Source: an uncultured Eubacteriales bacterium
GTDB taxonomy: Bacteria; Bacillota; Clostridia; Lachnospirales; CAG-274
Assembly: GCA_902495025.1 (NCBI GenBank)
Contig: CABUWB010000068.1
Span: 1-8,447 of the forward strand
Length of the DNA stretch: 8,447 nt
Reading direction: 5' to 3'
How positions within the stretch are numbered: position 1 is the first letter of the stretch; each line of letters starts with the position of its first letter. The notes below the pieces were generated by a model that saw nothing but the letters and a program-made list of their open reading frames with translations, made no database searches and was not told the origin of the DNA. The translations under genes were made by a program, and so were the position numbers. Shown piece by piece: positions 4,560-8,447 of this stretch.

Positions 4560-6194
4560 TTGAGCTTTACTACAATAGACGGTTATATGCTGCGCCGTTT
4601 TATAATAAACGGTGCAAATCTGCTTATTAATAATAAGGATAAAATAGATGCGCTTAATGTGTTTCCTGTACCTGACGGTGATACGGGTACAAATATGTCA
4701 ATGACAGCAATGGCGGCATCGGAGTTTGTGCAGAAAACAAACTCGCCTAATATTTATGAGGTTGCAAAGGCGGCGTCAAACGGTGCTTTAAGGGGCGCAC
4801 GAGGAAATTCGGGCGTTATTCTCTCGCAGATATTCAGAGGAATAGCAAAGGGCTTTGAGGGCAAGGCAACGGCAAATACCGCAGAGCTTGCCGCTGCTCT
4901 TGAATGTGCAAAGGATACTGCCTACAAGGCTGTTATGAAGCCTAAGGAGGGCACAATACTTACCATAATAAAGGCACTTGCCGACAAGGCGCAGGAGTGT
5001 GCACAGACCACCGACAGCATAGAGCAGCTTTTGGGTGCGGCACTTACCTATGCCGAAAGCGTGCTTGAAGCTACACCCGATATGCTGCCGCAGCTTAAAC
5101 AGGCAGGCGTTGTGGACGCAGGTGGCAGCGGTTTGCTGCATATAATAAGGGGCGGCTATGAAAATATCGGTATTGAAAACGCTCCCGCACAGATAGGCAG
5201 CAGTGCGCAGACAAAGGACAATGCTCCGTCTGCCGTATCCGAGGAGGAAATAAAATTCGGCTACTGCACAGAGTTTTTTGTCAACCTGTCAGAGCCTAAT
5301 TCTGATGCGGAGGGTGAGCTGAAAAGCTATCTTTCACAGATAGGCGACAGCCTTGTGGTGGTTGCCGATGATGACATAATTAAAATACACGTACACACAA
5401 ATAACCCCGGTCTTGTGCTTGAAAGAGCCTTGAAAATAGGCTCGCTTGACCGTATTAAGATAGAAAATATGCGTATTCAGCATACCAACCTTATAAGCTT
5501 TGCACAGCAGAGCAAGCCGCAGCCTAAAAAGGACTTTGGCTTTGCGGCGGTTGCGTCAGGCGAGGGACTTGCGGATATATTTACACAGCTTGGCTGTGAG
5601 CGCATAATTACGGGCGGTCAGACCATGAACCCAAGCACCGAGGATATTCTGGCGGCGGTTAATGCAATCAATGCAGACAATGTATTTGTACTGCCAAACA
5701 ATAAAAATATAGTTATGGCGGCAAAGCAGGCTGCTGAGCTGTGCACCGACAAAAATGTGCTGGTGGTTGAAAGCGTAACAATACCGCAGGGCATAAGCGC
5801 AATGGTTGCCTTTATGCCTACGGAAAGCGCAGAGGATAATCTTGCAGCCATGACGGAGGCAACACAGCTTGTTGCAACAGGTCAGGCTACCTATGCGGTA
5901 CGCTCCACTACAATTGACGGCAGGGAGATTAAGGAGGGTGATTACCTCTTTATGCTTGACGGCAGTATAAACAATGTGGATACTGAGCTTGAAAAGGGAC
6001 TTGAACAGCTTGTTGACGATATGCTTAATGCAAATGAGGACGCAGCTCTTGTAAGCATTTACTATGGTGCAGACGTTAAGGAAGAGGACGCACAGGCGCT
6101 TGCTGACAGACTTGCACAAAAGTATGACGAGGCTGAGTTTGAGCTGCGCTTTGGCGGTCAGGGCGTTTACTATTATATAGTATCGGTGGAATAA
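4560..6194 (+). CDS. fakA: DAK2-domain fatty acid kinase, ATP-binding subunit FakA/YloV
   Basis: FakA phosphorylates fatty acids held by a DegV-type FakB carrier protein, feeding exogenous fatty acids into phospholipid synthesis. The 544-residue length matches the family. The N-terminal DhaL/DAK2 kinase domain (about 1-200) shows NVFPVPDGDTGTNM at 33-46, with acidic Mg-binding residues D39 and D41, then NGALRGARGNSGVILSQ at 74-90 and GVVDAGGSGLLHII at 183-196. The middle domain (from about 228) has GYCTEF (C236) and IHVHTNNPG (H277, H279), corresponding to the Cys-His-His metal site reported for staphylococcal FakA. The C-terminal DegV-like part ends FGGQGVYYYIVSVE. The start is TTG: AGGAGG (4546-4551) sits 8 bases before it and the N-terminus aligns with the family. 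A FakB partner is not in this window. Confidence 0.95.
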   Translation: MSFTTIDGYMLRRFIINGANLLINNKDKIDALNVFPVPDGDTGTNMSMTAMAASEFVQKTNSPNIYEVAKAASNGALRGARGNSGVILSQIFRGIAKGFEGKATANTAELAAALECAKDTAYKAVMKPKEGTILTIIKALADKAQECAQTTDSIEQLLGAALTYAESVLEATPDMLPQLKQAGVVDAGGSGLLHIIRGGYENIGIENAPAQIGSSAQTKDNAPSAVSEEEIKFGYCTEFFVNLSEPNSDAEGELKSYLSQIGDSLVVVADDDIIKIHVHTNNPGLVLERALKIGSLDRIKIENMRIQHTNLISFAQQSKPQPKKDFGFAAVASGEGLADIFTQLGCERIITGGQTMNPSTEDILAAVNAINADNVFVLPNNKNIVMAAKQAAELCTDKNVLVVESVTIPQGISAMVAFMPTESAEDNLAAMTEATQLVATGQATYAVRSTTIDGREIKEGDYLFMLDGSINNVDTELEKGLEQLVDDMLNANEDAALVSIYYGADVKEEDAQALADRLAQKYDEAEFELRFGGQGVYYYIVSVE

Positions 6195-6195
6195 T

Positions 6196-8253
6196 ATGCA
6201 GTTATCAAATCCTGTTACGGAAATTAAAAATATAGGCGGGGAGCGAGCCAAGCTCCTCGCCTCGCTTAATATACATACAGTCGGCGACCTTGTAGAGTAT
6301 TTTCCAAGGGACTATGACGACCGCTCTGATTTACTTACAATAAATGCCCTTACGGTAGGAGAAAGTGCAACCTTTACCGCAAGGGCTGTTTCTGATGCGC
6401 AGGTTATGCGTGTAAAAAAGCTGACAATTACCAAAATACTTTTAAGCGACGGTACGGGCAATATTGAGGCGGTGTGGTATAACCAGCCGTATATGAAAAC
6501 TGCATTAAAGCCCGGTCAGCTTTATATGTTTACGGGCAAAATTGCGGAAAAATACGGCAGGCTGCAGGTTGATTCACCGGAGCTGGAGCCGTTAAAGCCA
6601 AACGGTGAGCCTATTTCAGGCGGCAGGATTGTACCTGTTTATACAACAACAAAAAAGCTGTCGCAAAAGATACTCCGTCAGCTTATTAAGTCCGTTCTGG
6701 ACGAGGTTACGCCGCAGCTTGCGGAATTTATCCCCGAACCGATACGCAGGCAGTACAGGCTTTGCGAGCGCAGCTTTGCCATAAATAACATACACTTTCC
6801 CGAAAATGACAATGCCTTTTTTATGGCACGCCGCCGACTTGTGTTTGAGGAGCTTTTTCTGCTGCAAACCAAGCTGCTGCAGCTTAAGGGTACTGTTCAG
6901 GCTAAGCCAGTTTCGGTTATGATTGATAATTTTGACTATGCGCCTGTGCTTGAAAGGCTTAATTTTCCGCTTACAAATGCACAGAAAAGGGTGCTTGATG
7001 AGATATGCGGCGATTTTGCGGGCGGTGTTGTAATGAACAGGCTTGTGCAGGGTGATGTAGGCTGCGGCAAAACCGCCGTTGCCATGATTGCTGCATATAT
7101 TGCGGTAAACAACGGCTACCAGTGTGCGCTAATGGCGCCTACAGATGTGCTTGCAACCCAGCATTACAAAAGTTTTTCGGCACTGTTTGAGGGGCTTGGC
7201 ATAAGCTGTGCGCTGCTTACCTCATCACTTAAAAAGAGGGGAAAGCAGGCGGTTTACACCTCGCTTGAAAATGGTGAAACGGATATAGTAATAGGTACTC
7301 ATGCACTTATACAGGATACGGTGCATTTTGCACACCTAGGGCTTGTAATTACCGATGAGCAGCACCGTTTCGGTGTGCGCCAAAGGGCAGTGCTTACCGA
7401 AAAGGGTGAAAATCCACACGCACTTGTTATGACGGCAACACCTATACCCCGTACACTTGCGCTTATACTTTACGGCGACCTTGATATATCAGTTATTGAT
7501 GAGCTGCCGCCCGGCAGGGAGCATGTTGATACCTTTGCTGTGCCGACAAGCTATCACCAGCGTATTTATACCTTTATCCGCAAGGAGATTGAAAAGGGCA
7601 GGCAGGCGTATGTTATATGCCCTATGATTGAGGAAAATGAAAAAATGCAGCTTAAAGCCGTTACGGAGTATGCCGACGAGCTGAAAAACAAGGTTTTTAC
7701 GGATTTGAATGTGGACTTGCTGCATGGTAAAATGAAGGCTGATGAAAAAGAGCAGATTATGACTGATTTTGCGGACGGCAGAACGGACATACTTGTTTCA
7801 ACCACAGTTATTGAGGTAGGTATAAATGTGCCTAATGCAACGGTTATGCTTATTGAAAATGCGGAGAGATTCGGACTTTCAGCACTGCACCAGTTAAGAG
7901 GACGTGTAGGCAGGGGCGGCGGCAAAAGCTACTGCATACTTGTAAGTGAGGGTAAAAGCAAGGTGGCACAGGAAAGGCTTAAAACCATGTGCTCCACAAA
8001 TGACGGCTTTGTTATATCCGAAAAGGATTTGTCGCTCAGAGGCCCGGGCGACTTTTTTGGCACAAGACAGCATGGTCTGCCCGAAATGAAAATTGCCAAC
8101 CTTTATAAGGATATTGCCGCACTCAAAGAGGTGCAGCAGGCAAGCCTTGCACTGTATAAGGCTGACCCGTATCTTGAAAGGGAGGAGAATGCTCCGCTGC
8201 GTAAAAAAATTGAGGATATTTTTGAAAGCGGTGAGGATAAAATCTGTCTTTGA
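6196..8253 (+). CDS. recG: ATP-dependent DNA helicase RecG
   Basis: RecG is a superfamily 2 translocase that regresses stalled replication forks and processes branched DNA. At 685 residues it has normal bacterial length. The N-terminal wedge domain contains VEYFPRDYDDRS (33-44) and an OB-like fold around 60-130. The helicase core has MAPTDVLATQH (313-323), Walker A GDVGCGKT (286-293), Walker B variant DEQH (387-390), motif III TATPIPRTL (413-421), STTVIEVGINVP (535-546) and motif VI QLRGRVGRG (566-574). RecG-specific GDFFGTRQHGLPE is at 618-630. It begins one base after the fakA stop with only a weak GGTGG ribosome site 7-8 bases upstream, so translational coupling is likely. Bacillus has sdaAB-sdaAA between yloV and recG, and they are absent here. 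A terminator follows. Confidence 0.98.
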   Translation: MQLSNPVTEIKNIGGERAKLLASLNIHTVGDLVEYFPRDYDDRSDLLTINALTVGESATFTARAVSDAQVMRVKKLTITKILLSDGTGNIEAVWYNQPYMKTALKPGQLYMFTGKIAEKYGRLQVDSPELEPLKPNGEPISGGRIVPVYTTTKKLSQKILRQLIKSVLDEVTPQLAEFIPEPIRRQYRLCERSFAINNIHFPENDNAFFMARRRLVFEELFLLQTKLLQLKGTVQAKPVSVMIDNFDYAPVLERLNFPLTNAQKRVLDEICGDFAGGVVMNRLVQGDVGCGKTAVAMIAAYIAVNNGYQCALMAPTDVLATQHYKSFSALFEGLGISCALLTSSLKKRGKQAVYTSLENGETDIVIGTHALIQDTVHFAHLGLVITDEQHRFGVRQRAVLTEKGENPHALVMTATPIPRTLALILYGDLDISVIDELPPGREHVDTFAVPTSYHQRIYTFIRKEIEKGRQAYVICPMIEENEKMQLKAVTEYADELKNKVFTDLNVDLLHGKMKADEKEQIMTDFADGRTDILVSTTVIEVGINVPNATVMLIENAERFGLSALHQLRGRVGRGGGKSYCILVSEGKSKVAQERLKTMCSTNDGFVISEKDLSLRGPGDFFGTRQHGLPEMKIANLYKDIAALKEVQQASLALYKADPYLEREENAPLRKKIEDIFESGEDKICL

Positions 8254-8284
8254 TGTGAATTTTTGTTTGTTGATGTGTTTTTTG

Positions 8285-8321
8285 TGGCTATTGCATTAAT
8301 TTTGCGATAGCCATGTTTTTT
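8285..8321 (+). terminator. Intrinsic terminator of the yloU-fakA-recG operon
   Basis: TGGCTATTGCA (8285-8295) pairs with TGCGATAGCCA (8303-8313), an 11-bp stem with one T-G pair and a 7-base loop, followed by TG and six T residues (8316-8321). It lies 31 bases after the recG stop. Confidence 0.92.
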
Positions 8322-8370
8322 ATTAATATAAATTAGAGTTTAGGGGAGTAAATCAATACCTCAACATTTC

Positions 8371-8447
8371 AATTGTAGGGGCGGCAATCTGCCGCCCGTT
8401 AGCAATGATAATATGCTAAAATTAGGGCGGATATAGAATCCGCCCCT
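8371..8447. repeat. Palindromic intergenic repeat of three hairpins, truncated by window end
   Basis: GC-rich outer arms AGGGGCGG (8377-8384) and CCGCCCCT (8440-8447) are complementary. Inside are three hairpins: GGGCGGCA/TGCCGCCC (8379-8397, 3-base loop), TTAGCA/TGCTAA (8399-8419) and GGGCGGAT/ATCCGCCC (8425-8445, 5-base loop). The composition differs sharply from the A/T-rich flank. Elements beginning TGTAGGGGCGG and ending with its complement are familiar to me as dispersed intergenic repeats (REP/MITE-like) in Clostridia. There is no coding capacity. Bases 8322-8370 between it and the terminator show nothing recognisable. Confidence 0.75.

Noticed and set aside
4560..6251. Long open frames opposite fakA and elsewhere antisense to the main genes
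   Set aside because: They are composition shadows, lacking recognisable domains or good ribosome sites and lying fully over strongly conserved genes.
1..8447. CRISPR array, phage or transposase genes, defence islands
   Set aside because: There are no regularly spaced repeats and no such proteins in any frame. Apart from the small-peptide locus and the terminal repeat, the window is housekeeping sequence.

Overview
The window reads as chromosomal DNA from a Gram-positive bacterium of the Firmicutes, most likely class Clostridia (an Oscillospirales/Ruminococcus-like gut organism is my guess). The basis is a zinc-type ribosomal protein L28, an S-box (SAM-I) riboswitch with an intrinsic terminator, strong AGGAGG-type ribosome binding sites, sigma-A-like promoters, and the divergent rpmB | yloU-yloV(fakA)-recG neighbourhood known from Bacillus and its relatives. 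All main genes look intact. The window cuts a probable threonine/methionine-pathway operon on the left and a palindromic repeat on the right.

Left part, minus strand. A promoter at about 1739-1767 drives an ACT-domain protein (1252-1695) coupled to homoserine dehydrogenase hom (8-1246). To its right is metK, SAM synthetase (1860-3032), with its own terminator. metK is preceded by a SAM-I riboswitch (3097-3194) and attenuator hairpin (3063-3086), so the SAM-making enzyme is shut off by its product. Next is rpmB (3255-3455), with a terminator and two tandem promoters.

Middle part, 3456-4179. This roughly 720-base gap lies between the divergent rpmB and yloU genes. By eye it holds a complete candidate type I toxin-antitoxin locus. 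A minus-strand promoter (4041-4069) leads into a structured leader of about 200 nt and then a 29-residue single-span hydrophobic peptide (3741-3830). A convergent plus-strand promoter (3623-3651) would make an RNA of about 93 nt. Both transcripts meet at a perfect 14-bp inverted repeat (3708-3750) that overlaps the peptide stop codon. This is the most interesting item in the window.

Right part, plus strand. A promoter at 4112-4140 serves the operon yloU/Asp23-family (4180-4536), fakA/yloV (4560-6194, TTG start) and recG (6196-8253), ending in a clear intrinsic terminator (8285-8321). The last 75 bases are a GC-rich element of three nested hairpins, typical of a dispersed intergenic repeat and cut by the window edge.

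Functionally the conserved genes are housekeeping: aspartate-family amino acid and SAM supply, translation, envelope stress and fatty-acid activation, and replication-fork repair. The small-peptide locus is the only clearly accessory part.
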